Shown: piece after piece, positions 1-8,868 of the stretch | Layout of the letters: each line of letters opens with the position of its first letter | How positions within the stretch are numbered: position 1 is the first letter of the stretch | Assembly: GCA_014378195.1 (NCBI GenBank) | Contig: JACMOC010000035.1 | Location: forward strand, 33,680-97,679 | Reading direction: 5' to 3' | DNA: 64,000 nucleotides | Source of the DNA: Oligoflexus sp. | GTDB taxonomy: Bacteria; Bdellovibrionota_B; Oligoflexia; Oligoflexales; Oligoflexaceae | Program-made: the position numbers and the translations under genes | Notes under the pieces: generated by a model | What the model was told of the DNA's origin: nothing | Seen by the model: the letters and a program-made list of their open reading frames with translations, nothing else | The model's database searches: none

Positions 1-338
1 CAACTGCGGAATGGACCAAACAAATGGCTCACTGCACGACTCTCGCTCTGGCGCTTTCGCGGGGCGATAAGGAACACATTGCTTACGGCTTGACGGATAT
101 CTATGCGGAACCTTCGCGTAGGGCTTTGATTCCCGGGTTTTTGAACGCCCAAGAGGCGGCAAAGCATGCTGGCGCTTATGGATTTTCCTTAAGCGGCAGC
201 GGTCCCACGTGTTTTGCCTTGTGTCCCAGTAAAACCGTGGCGGACGGTGTTGGGTGCGCGCTGCAAGCCGCATTCGGCCCAAAAGCCCAGATGAATATTG
301 TAAGGCCGCGTCTGAAAGGGGCAGAGGTATTGTCATGA
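1..338 (+). CDS. thrB: Homoserine kinase, C-terminal part (cut by window edge)
   Basis: This is the 3' end of a GHMP-family kinase that phosphorylates homoserine to O-phosphohomoserine, the substrate of threonine synthase. The frame is open from the first base and a complete start is not in view. The visible 110 or so residues contain the C-terminal GHMP segment with the glycine/serine-rich stretch GFSLSGSGPTCFAL typical of homoserine kinases. The TGA stop overlaps the ATG of thrC (ATGA), which indicates translational coupling in a threonine operon. The identification rests on the GHMP C-terminal motif together with the following thrC gene. Confidence 0.85.
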   Translation, partial: TAEWTKQMAHCTTLALALSRGDKEHIAYGLTDIYAEPSRRALIPGFLNAQEAAKHAGAYGFSLSGSGPTCFALCPSKTVADGVGCALQAAFGPKAQMNIVRPRLKGAEVLS

Positions 339-1588
339 ATCAAACTCGGCTCTCATGCGTGAGTTGCGCGCGTACCTATCCTTTGTTTGAACTGCGTTAT
401 GAATGCGATTGCCTCGGACTCCTTGAGGTTCTTCATGAGGAAAAAGGCCTCGCCGAGCTAAAATCCAAGGCCGATCTGAGACTTGTAAGTCGTGAGCCCA
501 TCGACCGCAGCGGCGTTTGGCGCTTTCGGGAGGCGGTTGTGCCTCTTGAAAAACATGAAATCGTCACGCAGGGCGAAGGCGGCACGGGATTCCATCAGAT
601 CGATAGCCTAAGGGCCTGGACAGGGTGTCAGGGGCTCAGCATCAAACACGAAGGCGAAAACCCTACAGGTTCGTTCAAAGATCGCGGGATGACGGCCGCT
701 GTAACGATCGCTAAAAAACTCGGCGTGAAATTACTTGCCTGTGCTTCGACCGGCAATACAAGTTCGGCCCTTTCCTCCTACGCGGCGCGCGCCGGCCTCC
801 AGGCTGTGGTTTTTTTGCCAAGCGGCAAGGTAAGTCTCGGAAAAATGGCGCAAACTCTCGGATATGGAGCGCATGTCTTAGCGGTGAAGGGGGATTTTGA
901 TGACGCCATGCAGATCGTCAGGGACCTCGCGCGAGCCGGTGACGTGTATATGGTCAATTCTTTGAATCCGTTTCGCATTGAGGGCCAGAAAACTATAATC
1001 TGGGAAATTTTGCAGGATATGAATTGGGTTGCGCCTGACTGGATAGTCGTGCCAGGCGGAAACCTCGGCAACACCAGTGCCTTTGGAAAAGCGATCGAGG
1101 AGGCGTTTGCCTGGGGCTGGATCAAAAAGAAACCGCGCCTGGCAACCATACAGGCCGCAGGCGCCAATCCTTTTTATAAGAGCTATCTCAATGGGTTTCA
1201 ATCTCTGGAATCCATGCAGGCCGAAACCATCGCCACAGCGATACGCATCGGGAATCCCGTGAATTTCACCCGGGCGAGTCGGGCTATAATCAATACGCGC
1301 GGTGTTGTTGGAGAAGTGACTGACGCGGAGATCCTCACCGCTAAAGGCGCTATCGATCGCTCCGGACTCGGCTGCGAACCGGCCAGCGCTGCGACCTTAG
1401 CCGGACTTAGACAGTTGATACAGAGCGGGGTTGTGAAATCGAGCGAAACTGTGGTTGCGGTCCTTACGGGCCACATGCTCAAGGATACCGACGCAATTTT
1501 GAAGAGTCAGAATCTTGAAACCGAAGAAGTTGCGGCTGACCCCAAGGCGATCCAGCTTTCGCTCGATCGCCTGAGAGCCAGAAACTAA
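335..1588 (+). CDS. thrC: Threonine synthase
   Basis: This PLP-dependent enzyme converts O-phosphohomoserine to threonine and phosphate. The protein is 417 residues from the ATG that overlaps the thrB stop; an in-frame start 27 codons upstream would lie inside thrB and is unlikely. The N-terminus has a small zinc-ribbon-like motif (Cys8, Cys11, Cys24, Cys26), found in one threonine synthase subgroup. The PLP lysine is K115 in NPTGSFKDRGM. Further glycine-rich phosphate-binding stretches (ASTGNTSSAL, PGGNLGNTSAF) match fold-type II enzymes. It closes the thr operon; the next gene is on the opposite strand. Confidence 0.95.
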   Translation: MNQTRLSCVSCARTYPLFELRYECDCLGLLEVLHEEKGLAELKSKADLRLVSREPIDRSGVWRFREAVVPLEKHEIVTQGEGGTGFHQIDSLRAWTGCQGLSIKHEGENPTGSFKDRGMTAAVTIAKKLGVKLLACASTGNTSSALSSYAARAGLQAVVFLPSGKVSLGKMAQTLGYGAHVLAVKGDFDDAMQIVRDLARAGDVYMVNSLNPFRIEGQKTIIWEILQDMNWVAPDWIVVPGGNLGNTSAFGKAIEEAFAWGWIKKKPRLATIQAAGANPFYKSYLNGFQSLESMQAETIATAIRIGNPVNFTRASRAIINTRGVVGEVTDAEILTAKGAIDRSGLGCEPASAATLAGLRQLIQSGVVKSSETVVAVLTGHMLKDTDAILKSQNLETEEVAADPKAIQLSLDRLRARN

Positions 1589-1591
1589 GAT

Positions 1592-1966
1592 TTAGTTAGT
1601 GTGAACCTCGAAGGTCCCGCCTTCGATCGTATAATCGGCCCAAGAGCCTTCTTGGGCCGAAAATCCGCTGATCATGGTATTGCCACCTTCGTGGCTCAAC
1701 TCGCAGACTTCCGTTAGGAAAAACTGACTATCTTCAGCAGCTACGACTTTAAATTCGTCGTCGATGAACAAACGAGCCTGAACAGCCGACCAGTCCTTGA
1801 TCGTAAGCGTGACGTTGTCAACGCTAGTTTCCGCTTCGCCGTCGATGAGATCGGCGCGATTGCAACGTATTAAAAATGCACGACCTTCAGGATTCACAAC
1901 CATTTCTGTGACTTCTGAATTTTCGAAGTTAAGTTGTTCGAGTTCAGCGTCATTTAAGCGTTTCAT
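1592..1966 (-). CDS. Small acidic protein of unknown function
   Basis: This 124-residue protein is rich in Asp and Glu, with no signal peptide or membrane segment, so it is probably cytoplasmic. The ATG is preceded by GAGGAG at 5-nt spacing, a strong ribosome binding site that supports a real gene. I recognise no family; alternating hydrophobic and acidic stretches suggest a small beta-rich fold. It stands alone between the convergent thrC gene and the divergent Mla-like operon, which gives no functional hint. Confidence 0.7.
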   Translation of the reverse strand: MKRLNDAELEQLNFENSEVTEMVVNPEGRAFLIRCNRADLIDGEAETSVDNVTLTIKDWSAVQARLFIDDEFKVVAAEDSQFFLTEVCELSHEGGNTMISGFSAQEGSWADYTIEGGTFEVHTN

Positions 1967-2228
1967 AAAAACTCCTCAGAGAGCGGTGGTGGCCTTCTTT
2001 ACACGAAAAAAGGACACCTGTCCTGCCTCATCTTTGTCAATACCAGTTCAATTCTAGAAAATGTGAAAAATTCCTGCGAACTGCAGTTTTCGCTGAAAAA
2101 AAGCCTGCTTATTCAGTTGCTTCCCGATAAACTATTCTAACAAGCAGTTCCTTTTCGGAGGCATTAAGGAGAAGCTTACTCGGAGAGCTAAGTGGAGTCC
2201 TTCCTCGAGCTATAGATCGGGATCATCA

Positions 2229-2729
2229 ATGCACAGATCGAAGTATTTAGCGCTGTTAACAATGGCTGCCGTCCAGACCGGTTGTCTCTCGACGCTCCTC
2301 GGGACCAAGGAATCGCGTAGCAAAAACTATCGAATGCCGGCTCCCGGAGCGGGTTGGGAGGCAATCGATCCTGCTGAAGCGGATGCTGCCTACAGAAACA
2401 AAGTCGACAAAGCAATCCTTAATGTGAGTTCGGTTTGTGCCGAGGAGCGGTTTCGATCCCTCGAAGATTTGTCGACCGATGTCCTCAAACAATTGCCTGA
2501 CTACTCAGTGATTAGTCCTGGCCAGGCAACCAATGTTGATGGGCATCCGGCGTTGATCACCGAAGTTCGTGGTGCGGTTGACGGCGAACCTTTGAGCGTA
2601 CGACTCGCTGTTATTCGCACGCAAGAGTGCGTTTATGACATTATCCTTGCTGGTTCGACTCTTGATCCGAGCAGTCGCACAGGATTTGATAAGGCCCTCA
2701 CCGGCTTTCATGATGGCACAAAACAATGA
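2229..2729 (+). CDS. Lipoprotein leading the Mla-like operon
   Basis: This is a 166-residue exported protein. A short signal peptide ends in a lipobox (AVQTGC, Cys at about 19), so it should be lipid-anchored. The body is soluble and has two cysteines (SVCAEE and QECVYD) that could form a disulfide. No family is recognised; it does not look like MlaA or MlaC. Its stop overlaps the start of the MlaE gene (ATGA), so it is translated with the transporter and is probably an accessory factor, which is inference from the operon. The 5' leader of about 260 nt contains no other gene. Confidence 0.8.
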   Translation: MHRSKYLALLTMAAVQTGCLSTLLGTKESRSKNYRMPAPGAGWEAIDPAEADAAYRNKVDKAILNVSSVCAEERFRSLEDLSTDVLKQLPDYSVISPGQATNVDGHPALITEVRGAVDGEPLSVRLAVIRTQECVYDIILAGSTLDPSSRTGFDKALTGFHDGTKQ

Positions 2730-3529
2730 AATCAGCAGCGCATGGTATCCGCATTTTACTGCTCAAATTGGGGGCTCCTCTGGCGCGAGGCGGTCAAATC
2801 ACGTATGAGTTCATGAGCCTGGTTGGGGATTTCATGAAGTCGATTCCAGCGGCTTTGATGGCGCCTGGCGTAATTGTGGAACGGTTTTTTTCGCTCGTTG
2901 TCAGTGCATGGTTTCTCGTAGCCATTACTTCGTTTGCGGTCGGCGCGGCACTTTCCCTGCAGTTTGGGCAAGGCATGTCGCGGTTCGGGGGCAAACTCTA
3001 CGTGCCCAATATTGTGGCGTTCGCTATCGTGCGCGCTCTTGGTCCCGTGTTCGCCTGTCTCATGGTTGCAGCACGCTCCGGTGGTGGGGTCGCAGCGGAG
3101 CTAGGTTCCATGAAGGTCACGCAGCAGATCGATGCGCTTAAAGCTCTCGGAGCGAACCCGACGGAGAAACTCGTTGCGCCCATCGTCATCGCTTTGTTTA
3201 TTGGAATGCCCGTGCTGACATTTATCGCCGATGTTGCGGGAATTACAGGCGGCTTGCTTGCAGCAACGGGAAGCCTTGGAATTGCCCCCACACTTTATAT
3301 CCAAAAAACCGTGGAATCGATCGAGACTGTTGAGCTTGTCATCAGCCTTGCGAAAACCTCTGTTTTTGGAGGAACGATTGGACTCATTTCCTGTTTCATA
3401 GGCATGCGGACAACGACCGGAACCTCCGGCATCGGTGTTGCCACGACTGCGGCTATAGTCGCAGCCAATATCTTTGTTTTGATAGCCGATCTGCTCGTCA
3501 CCAAAGTCTTATGGATACTCCAATGGTAA
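2726..3529 (+). CDS. mlaE: MlaE-family lipid ABC transporter permease
   Basis: This inner-membrane permease belongs to an Mla-type system that moves phospholipids between the inner and outer membranes. The protein is 267 residues with about five hydrophobic segments. It carries the MlaE/YrbE hallmark VTQQIDALKALGANP near residues 131-145, plus the RALGPVFACLMVAARSG stretch before it. It overlaps the upstream lipoprotein gene by 4 nt and the downstream ATPase by about 19 nt, so the unit is a tightly coupled operon. The symbol is given by family; substrate and direction are not shown by sequence. Confidence 0.92.
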   Translation: MKSAAHGIRILLLKLGAPLARGGQITYEFMSLVGDFMKSIPAALMAPGVIVERFFSLVVSAWFLVAITSFAVGAALSLQFGQGMSRFGGKLYVPNIVAFAIVRALGPVFACLMVAARSGGGVAAELGSMKVTQQIDALKALGANPTEKLVAPIVIALFIGMPVLTFIADVAGITGGLLAATGSLGIAPTLYIQKTVESIETVELVISLAKTSVFGGTIGLISCFIGMRTTTGTSGIGVATTAAIVAANIFVLIADLLVTKVLWILQW

Positions 3530-4272
3530 AAGAGCAAAAAGACGTTCTGTTAACCGTTCGCAATCTCGAAACGCGGTTTGGGACCCGGACTATCCACCAT
3601 GGTCTCGATCTCGACGTTTATAAGGGTGAACTGCTTGTTTTATTCGGCGGCAGCGGAACAGGGAAAAGCACCCTGCTTCGCGCGATCATCGGTCTTGATC
3701 AGGCTGCAAGCGGTTCCATTCGCCTCGGCGACCAAGAATTGCTCGAACTCGACGACAAGGGCTGGCGCGATGTAAGAAGGCAGATTGGTTACAGTTTCCA
3801 AAGCGGGGCCTTGTTTGATAGTTTGACGGTCGGAGAAAACCTGGAATATCCCTTGCGCGAGTTCACGCATCAGAATGCCAGCGAGAGAAAAGCTGCGGCG
3901 ACGGCGATGCTCAAACGCGTGGGACTTCCGGGAATCGAAGATCTTTATCCCTCTCAGCTGAGCGGCGGTATGCAGAAGAGAGTAGGTATGGCCCGCACTT
4001 TGATGCTTGATCCTGCCCTTATACTTTACGACGAACCAACGGCAGGTCTTGATCCGGCGAACTCAAAAATGATTGCCGAACTCATGCGAGAGCTTAAGCA
4101 AAGCGGTAAGACGGGGATCCTCGTGACTCACGACGTACCGTGTGCTCTGTCGGTGGGCGATCGTATTGCCTATCTCCATGCCGGAAAAATCAGTGTAGTC
4201 CAAACCCGTGAAGACATCGACAAATCGCCAGATGAGCATATATCAGCTTATATGAATGGAGAAATAGAGTGA
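3511..4272 (+). CDS. mlaF: MlaF-family ABC transporter ATPase
   Basis: This is the cytoplasmic ATPase partner of the MlaE permease, 253 residues long. It has a complete nucleotide-binding domain: Walker A GGSGTGKS near 46-53, the signature LSGGMQKR, Walker B LILYDEPTAGLDP and the switch histidine in VTHD. The ORF begins inside mlaE; a second ATG 12 nt downstream is an alternative start. The last codon overlaps the GTG of the MCE gene. No MlaB-like STAS gene follows, so the cassette is reduced relative to the enteric mlaFEDCB operon. Confidence 0.92.
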   Translation: MDTPMVKEQKDVLLTVRNLETRFGTRTIHHGLDLDVYKGELLVLFGGSGTGKSTLLRAIIGLDQAASGSIRLGDQELLELDDKGWRDVRRQIGYSFQSGALFDSLTVGENLEYPLREFTHQNASERKAAATAMLKRVGLPGIEDLYPSQLSGGMQKRVGMARTLMLDPALILYDEPTAGLDPANSKMIAELMRELKQSGKTGILVTHDVPCALSVGDRIAYLHAGKISVVQTREDIDKSPDEHISAYMNGEIE

Positions 4273-5147
4273 AAGTTGCATCGGTTAAAACCAGGATTAA
4301 TCTCGGTGTTTTTGTACTCTGTCTGGCTATCGTCGCGGCGATCTGTATCGTCGTCGCAGGGGACGAGGTGAGTTTTTTCAAACGAACGCAATCCTACAGG
4401 TCCGAATTTGCGAATACTGCAGGCTTGGTTGCGGGCGCACCGGTGCGCATGGGAGGGGTGGAAGTCGGTCGGGTTGCGAAAATCAAGATCGAGCCGAAAG
4501 GCGAAGGTATGGTCATTGGTGCTGAGCTGCGGATCGATAGTCCTTACTTCGAACTGATTCGTGCCGATGCCTCGGTCACGCTTGATACGCAAGGCCTTCT
4601 CGGCGATAAATTTGTGGCTTTGAACGCAGGAACGGCGACGCAACCCATGCCGATAGGCGCTCTCATCGAAACCAAAGAAGTTGATGGTCTTAATAAAGTT
4701 GTCGAGCAATCCAAGGCAATCATGGAGACCGTCAATAACACAACCAAAAAAATTGATGCCTTTACGGAAAACCTGCCTGACTCGACTTCGATGAAGGCCG
4801 TCGGAACGGATTTCGCGGCATCAGCACGCGCCATGCGTATTTTGATGACCCGCATGAGTGCCGACGATTCGGTTATTTCCGCACTGAATGACAAACAATC
4901 CAAGGCTATGCTTAAAAACAGTCTGGCAAGTCTCGAAAGCGCGGCGGCTCACGCGGATTCCATCGCCAAAAAAATCGATTCGGGGCAAGGCACTCTCGGT
5001 GCATTGATTAACGATCGTACGCTCTACGAAGATATCCGCAGCATGCTGGGGCACATCGATCGCGGTAAAATCGCGCGCCGTGTCTTTATTGAAGCGGGGT
5101 CTAAAGAAACACAAGGAACCTCAGCTCCGGCCATACCCAAACGCTAA
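4269..5147 (+). CDS. mlaD: MlaD-like MCE-domain substrate-binding protein
   Basis: This is the periplasmic lipid-binding component anchored to the inner membrane, 292 residues from a GTG that overlaps the mlaF stop. One membrane segment lies near residues 10-30 (LGVFVLCLAIVAAICIVVAG), followed by an MCE domain at roughly 37-120 containing NTAGLVAGAPVRMGGVEVG. A long, probably helical C-terminal part follows (about 145-270). This layout is closer to MCE proteins of actinobacteria and deltaproteobacteria than to the compact E. coli MlaD. It is followed at once by an intrinsic terminator. Confidence 0.9.
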   Translation: MKVASVKTRINLGVFVLCLAIVAAICIVVAGDEVSFFKRTQSYRSEFANTAGLVAGAPVRMGGVEVGRVAKIKIEPKGEGMVIGAELRIDSPYFELIRADASVTLDTQGLLGDKFVALNAGTATQPMPIGALIETKEVDGLNKVVEQSKAIMETVNNTTKKIDAFTENLPDSTSMKAVGTDFAASARAMRILMTRMSADDSVISALNDKQSKAMLKNSLASLESAAAHADSIAKKIDSGQGTLGALINDRTLYEDIRSMLGHIDRGKIARRVFIEAGSKETQGTSAPAIPKR

Positions 5148-5170
5148 GTTCCGCTGTTGCCAGTGTCCGG

Positions 5171-5209
5171 GCAAGATATTATCATAGACCTCTAATATCT
5201 TGCTTTTTT
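5171..5209 (+). terminator. Intrinsic terminator of the Mla-like operon
   Basis: A perfect 11-bp inverted repeat (GCAAGATATTA / TAATATCTTGC) with an 11-nt loop is followed directly by six T. It lies only 20 nt upstream of the next start codon, so the acyl-CoA dehydrogenase gene must be read either from a very close promoter or by read-through. Confidence 0.88.
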
Positions 5210-5229
5210 GACACATGATAGGAGCGGAG

Positions 5230-6924
5230 ATGATACTACTCAATCCGAAAAAATATGCGGCCTCGCTCGCGAACAAAGACCCAGCCACCCAAAAGCTCCT
5301 CGAGAAAATCATCGCTTTTTTCGAAGAAAAAGGCCTGAAAAAGATTAAAGAGGATGATCAGTCCAGTGTTTGGTATCAGGATTTCCTGGATTTTGTTCGA
5401 AAGGAAAAGATCTTTGCGACTTTCCTGACCCCCTCGGGATATGGCAAAAGTGATAGCCGCTGGGATATGTCCCGCATTGAGCAGCTCAACGAGATCCTAG
5501 GTTTTTATGGCCTTTCCTACTGGTATACCTGGCAGGTATCGATCCTCGGTCTCGGACCGATCTGGATGAGTAAAAACGAGGGCGAGAAAAACCGTGCGGC
5601 CAAGGCTTTGGAAGACGGCGGTCTTTTCGCGTTTGGCCTTTCGGAAAAAGCCCATGGTGCCGATCTTTATTCGTCAAGCATGAAGCTGACGCCTCAAGGC
5701 GATGGTTTTGTCGCCAACGGAAGCAAGTATTATATCGGTAACGGAAATAAAGCCGCGATGGTCTCCATCTTTGCTAAAAACGCGGCTACGGATGAATACG
5801 TGTGGTTCACAGCCGACCCTAAACACCCGGCTTACGCCCACCACAAAATCAGCACATCCGGCGTTCGTCAGGCTTACGTGGCCGGGATCGATATCAAAGA
5901 TTATCCGGTAAAAAAAGAGCAGATTCTCAGCCAGGGTCCTGAAGCCTGGGATGCCGCTTTGAACACTATTAATGTCGGCAAATATCAGCTTGGGTGGGCC
6001 TCGATCGGCATCTGTACGCATGCTCTTTACGAAGCGATGAATCACGCAGCCAACCGAACTCTGTACGGGAAACAGGTGACGGACTTTCCTCACGTGCAGG
6101 TCCTCTTTACCGAAGCCTACACGCGCCTCGTCGCAATGAAGCTTTATGCTTTAAGAGCCTGTGATTACTTCCGGGTGGCCTCCGAAAATGACCGTCGCTA
6201 CCTCCTTTATAATCCTATCCAGAAGATGAAAGTCACGATGGAAGGTGAGACTGTGGTTGAGCAGCTTCATCAGATCATTGCCGCCAAGGGATTTGAACAG
6301 GACACATATTTCGAGATGGCAATTCGTGACATTCGGATGCTGCCTAAACTCGAAGGCACTGTTCACGTAAACGTCGCTCTTGTGACGAAGTTCATGAAAA
6401 ACTACCTGTTTTCACCCAAGGATTTCCCGGAAATTGGTAAGCAAGACCAGCTAACCAACGATAGCTTTCTGTTCGATCAGGGCCCAACCAAAGGCCTTTC
6501 TCAGGTTGCTTTCCCTGATTACAATCGGTCTTTCGCGGGACACACAGGTCCTAACATCACGATCTTTAAAGAGCAAATCGAGGCGTTCAAGGCGTTTCTT
6601 GCCAAAGGCACACCAACCGAAGTTCAATCCAAAAACATGGATTATACGCTGCAGTTGGGCGAGCTCTTTACTATGATTCCGTTTGCGCAGCTCATCGCCG
6701 AAAATAAATCGATCTATAATATCGACGAAGGTTTGTTTGACGAGATTTTCAAGAATTTCGTCACTGACTTTTCGAAGTATGCTGTCCGCTTCTATACGGG
6801 TCAGGATAACGATGAGAACCAGCAAAAACTGATTATGAAAATGGTCCGCAAACCACACCTGGATGCGAACCAATTCAAAAAAGTCTGGGATACCTTTGTT
6901 TATCCGATCAAAGGCCAGTACTAA
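5230..6924 (+). CDS. Acyl-CoA dehydrogenase
   Basis: This FAD-dependent enzyme should catalyse alpha,beta-dehydrogenation of acyl-CoA in beta-oxidation. It is 564 residues from the ATG at 5230, which has GGAG 5 nt upstream and is preferred over the ATG 15 nt earlier. Family features include FGLSEKAHGADLYSSSMKL for the substrate/FAD region, VANGSKYYIGNGNKA in the central beta domain and the helical C-terminal domain with NRTLYGKQVTDFPHVQ. It is longer than the usual 380-residue acyl-CoA dehydrogenases and resembles the larger FadE-like group. It stands alone after the Mla-like terminator and overlaps the convergent ABC-F gene by 4 nt. Confidence 0.88.
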   Translation: MILLNPKKYAASLANKDPATQKLLEKIIAFFEEKGLKKIKEDDQSSVWYQDFLDFVRKEKIFATFLTPSGYGKSDSRWDMSRIEQLNEILGFYGLSYWYTWQVSILGLGPIWMSKNEGEKNRAAKALEDGGLFAFGLSEKAHGADLYSSSMKLTPQGDGFVANGSKYYIGNGNKAAMVSIFAKNAATDEYVWFTADPKHPAYAHHKISTSGVRQAYVAGIDIKDYPVKKEQILSQGPEAWDAALNTINVGKYQLGWASIGICTHALYEAMNHAANRTLYGKQVTDFPHVQVLFTEAYTRLVAMKLYALRACDYFRVASENDRRYLLYNPIQKMKVTMEGETVVEQLHQIIAAKGFEQDTYFEMAIRDIRMLPKLEGTVHVNVALVTKFMKNYLFSPKDFPEIGKQDQLTNDSFLFDQGPTKGLSQVAFPDYNRSFAGHTGPNITIFKEQIEAFKAFLAKGTPTEVQSKNMDYTLQLGELFTMIPFAQLIAENKSIYNIDEGLFDEIFKNFVTDFSKYAVRFYTGQDNDENQQKLIMKMVRKPHLDANQFKKVWDTFVYPIKGQY

Positions 6925-8552
6925 AGAGAGGCTTTTTTCTCAAGATAATAATCGTAGTTCCCCTCGTATGTTCTGATCTCACCATCTCGAATCTCGAAGA
7001 CACGATTGACAATTTCCTTCAGGAAATGTCGATCGTGGCTTACGACGAGGACAGTTCCATCAAAAGCCTGGACGGCTCTCAAAAGCGTTTCCCGCGATTC
7101 TATGTCCAGATGGTTGGTTGGTTCGTCGAGAACCAGCAAGTTGAGTGGACTAGCCAGTATGATAGCGAGTAACACCCGGCTTCGTTCTCCGCCCGATAAG
7201 ATTCCGATTTTTTTGTCGACATCATCTCCGCTGAACAAAAATGCGCCGAGGAGGTTCCTGATAAACCCGATCGAGGCATCCGGCAAACGCCCCATGAGTT
7301 CTTCAACCACGGTATTTTTGGGGTTGAGGAGATCGAGGGCATGCTGACTGAAATAACCCACGCGCACGCTCGGGCCAATCGCGACCATGCCATCGGTTGG
7401 TTCTGTTTCGCCAACGATGGTTTTGAGCAAAGTTGATTTGCCTGCACCGTTTACGCCTGTAACAGCAATCTTATTGAGGCGTTCCACAACGCCAGTCACG
7501 CCACGGAACACGGGGCGCATGGTGCCATCGTCTTTTGCCCATTGTTTACCGAGTCCTGTCATGCGGACAACATCGTTGCCGCTACGGGGAGGGGTGGGGA
7601 ACTCAAAAGCTATCGTTTTTGTTTCGGGTGGAGCCTCGATACGATCAATTTTATCAAGTTTTTTCACCCGGGACTGAACCTGAGCAGCATGTGATGCGCG
7701 TGCCGCAAACTTCGCGATGAAATCCTCTTCTTTGGATAACATCTCCTGCTGACGACGATGGGCTGCGATTTGTTGCTCGCGGCGAAGCTCTCGCTCTTTC
7801 AGATAATATTCGTAGTTACCGTTATAGACGGTGACCTGACGATGCGCGATTTCAACGATACGTCCGACGAGGCGATTCATAAATTCCCGGTCATGACTTG
7901 TCATCACGATCGCGCCTTTATAGGACTGCAGCCACTCTTCGAGCCAGAGGATAGTCTCAATATCCAAATGGTTGGTCGGTTCGTCCATGAGAAGAACATC
8001 GGGCTGGAGCGTAAGGATCCCCGCAAGCGCGATGCGCATTTTCCAGCCACCGCTAAATTGTTCGACAGGTCGATTATAATCGTCGGGGCCAATACCAAGA
8101 CCGGTTAAGACCGCCTGGGCCCGTGATTCCAAGTCGTATCCATCGCGTTGTTGGTATTCCATCTGCGCGTCGCCGTAACGCTCCATCAGGGCGTTGAAAG
8201 CCTCAGGATCGAGAGTATTGGTTGCGCCGCTTGCCAATTGCTCTTCGACTTCCGCAATGAATGTGCCGAGTTCGGCCGTTTTGCCCGAGCTTGCGATAAC
8301 CTGTTCGAGGGCAGTACAGCCACGCATCTCGCCGACATCCTGGGAGAAATAACCGATTACAGTGTTGGGCTGAACAATAATCTGCCCGCTATCGGCATGA
8401 TCTTCGCCCACGATCAAACGAAAAATCGTAGTTTTTCCCGCTCCATTCGGCCCGACGAGGCCAATGCGGTCGCCTTCCCGTATGAGAAACGAGGCATTTT
8501 CATAAAGGATGCGTGATCCCTGGCGTTTTGTAATATTTGACAGTTGTATCAT
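6921..8552 (-). CDS. ABC-F family ATPase
   Basis: This soluble twin-ATPase protein lacks membrane domains; ABC-F proteins act on the ribosome (EttA/Uup/YheS class). From the ATG at 8552 it is about 543 residues; a TTG five codons upstream is an alternative. Domain 1 has Walker [10 protein letters not shown] and signature FSGGWKMR; domain 2 has Walker A GVNGAGKST and signature LSGGERSR. Both have LDEPTNHLDIE, which is diagnostic of the family. The linker between the domains is charged and helical (near residues 240-320), as in the P-site tRNA interaction motif. It is a single gene convergent with the acyl-CoA dehydrogenase. Confidence 0.92.
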   Translation of the reverse strand: MIQLSNITKRQGSRILYENASFLIREGDRIGLVGPNGAGKTTIFRLIVGEDHADSGQIIVQPNTVIGYFSQDVGEMRGCTALEQVIASSGKTAELGTFIAEVEEQLASGATNTLDPEAFNALMERYGDAQMEYQQRDGYDLESRAQAVLTGLGIGPDDYNRPVEQFSGGWKMRIALAGILTLQPDVLLMDEPTNHLDIETILWLEEWLQSYKGAIVMTSHDREFMNRLVGRIVEIAHRQVTVYNGNYEYYLKERELRREQQIAAHRRQQEMLSKEEDFIAKFAARASHAAQVQSRVKKLDKIDRIEAPPETKTIAFEFPTPPRSGNDVVRMTGLGKQWAKDDGTMRPVFRGVTGVVERLNKIAVTGVNGAGKSTLLKTIVGETEPTDGMVAIGPSVRVGYFSQHALDLLNPKNTVVEELMGRLPDASIGFIRNLLGAFLFSGDDVDKKIGILSGGERSRVLLAIILASPLNLLVLDEPTNHLDIESRETLLRAVQAFDGTVLVVSHDRHFLKEIVNRVFEIRDGEIRTYEGNYDYYLEKKASL

Positions 8553-8868
8553 GATCGACAGACTCAATTGGTGTTATGGGCCATGAGTATAACGGATCAA
8601 AGGTGGCGAGTCACGATGTATTGGGTGGATTTCGGGGTGTCCGATGGGGCGATTATTTGGGGCTGAGATAGAAACGCGCAAACTAAGGCACAGCCTATTA
8701 ACTGAGCCAGTAAATGGTACGTCCGGCGTCTAGTTTATTTCAGGCAGACTTTCTACTCGATCATTAACACCTGCAAACTCCACGTCCTTGATGCTGAGGT
8801 TTTCTTAGCCACAAAAAAGGCCTGATCCCAAAGGACCAGACCCTAGCTTTATACTTTCATACTGATCC
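8553..8868. other. Gene-free interval between ABC-F and metE
   Basis: These 316 bases hold the promoter region of the ABC-F gene (a TATACT hexamer on the minus strand near 8590 could be its -10) and the metE terminator near 8813-8842. I see no convincing ORF, tRNA or riboswitch fold in the rest. Confidence 0.5.
8813..8842 (-). terminator. Intrinsic terminator of metE
   Basis: On the minus strand, GGTCTGGTCC pairs with GGATCAGGCC around a short TTTG-type loop (one bulged or mismatched position), followed by six T. It lies 27 nt beyond the metE stop codon. Confidence 0.85.

Noticed and set aside
5208..5237. TTGACA directly after the Mla terminator with GATACT 18 nt later as a promoter
   Set aside because: Transcription would begin after the well-supported ATG at 5230, so it cannot be the main promoter of the acyl-CoA dehydrogenase gene.
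8568..8812. tRNA or riboswitch in the gap between ABC-F and metE
   Set aside because: No cloverleaf or known aptamer motif could be drawn by eye.
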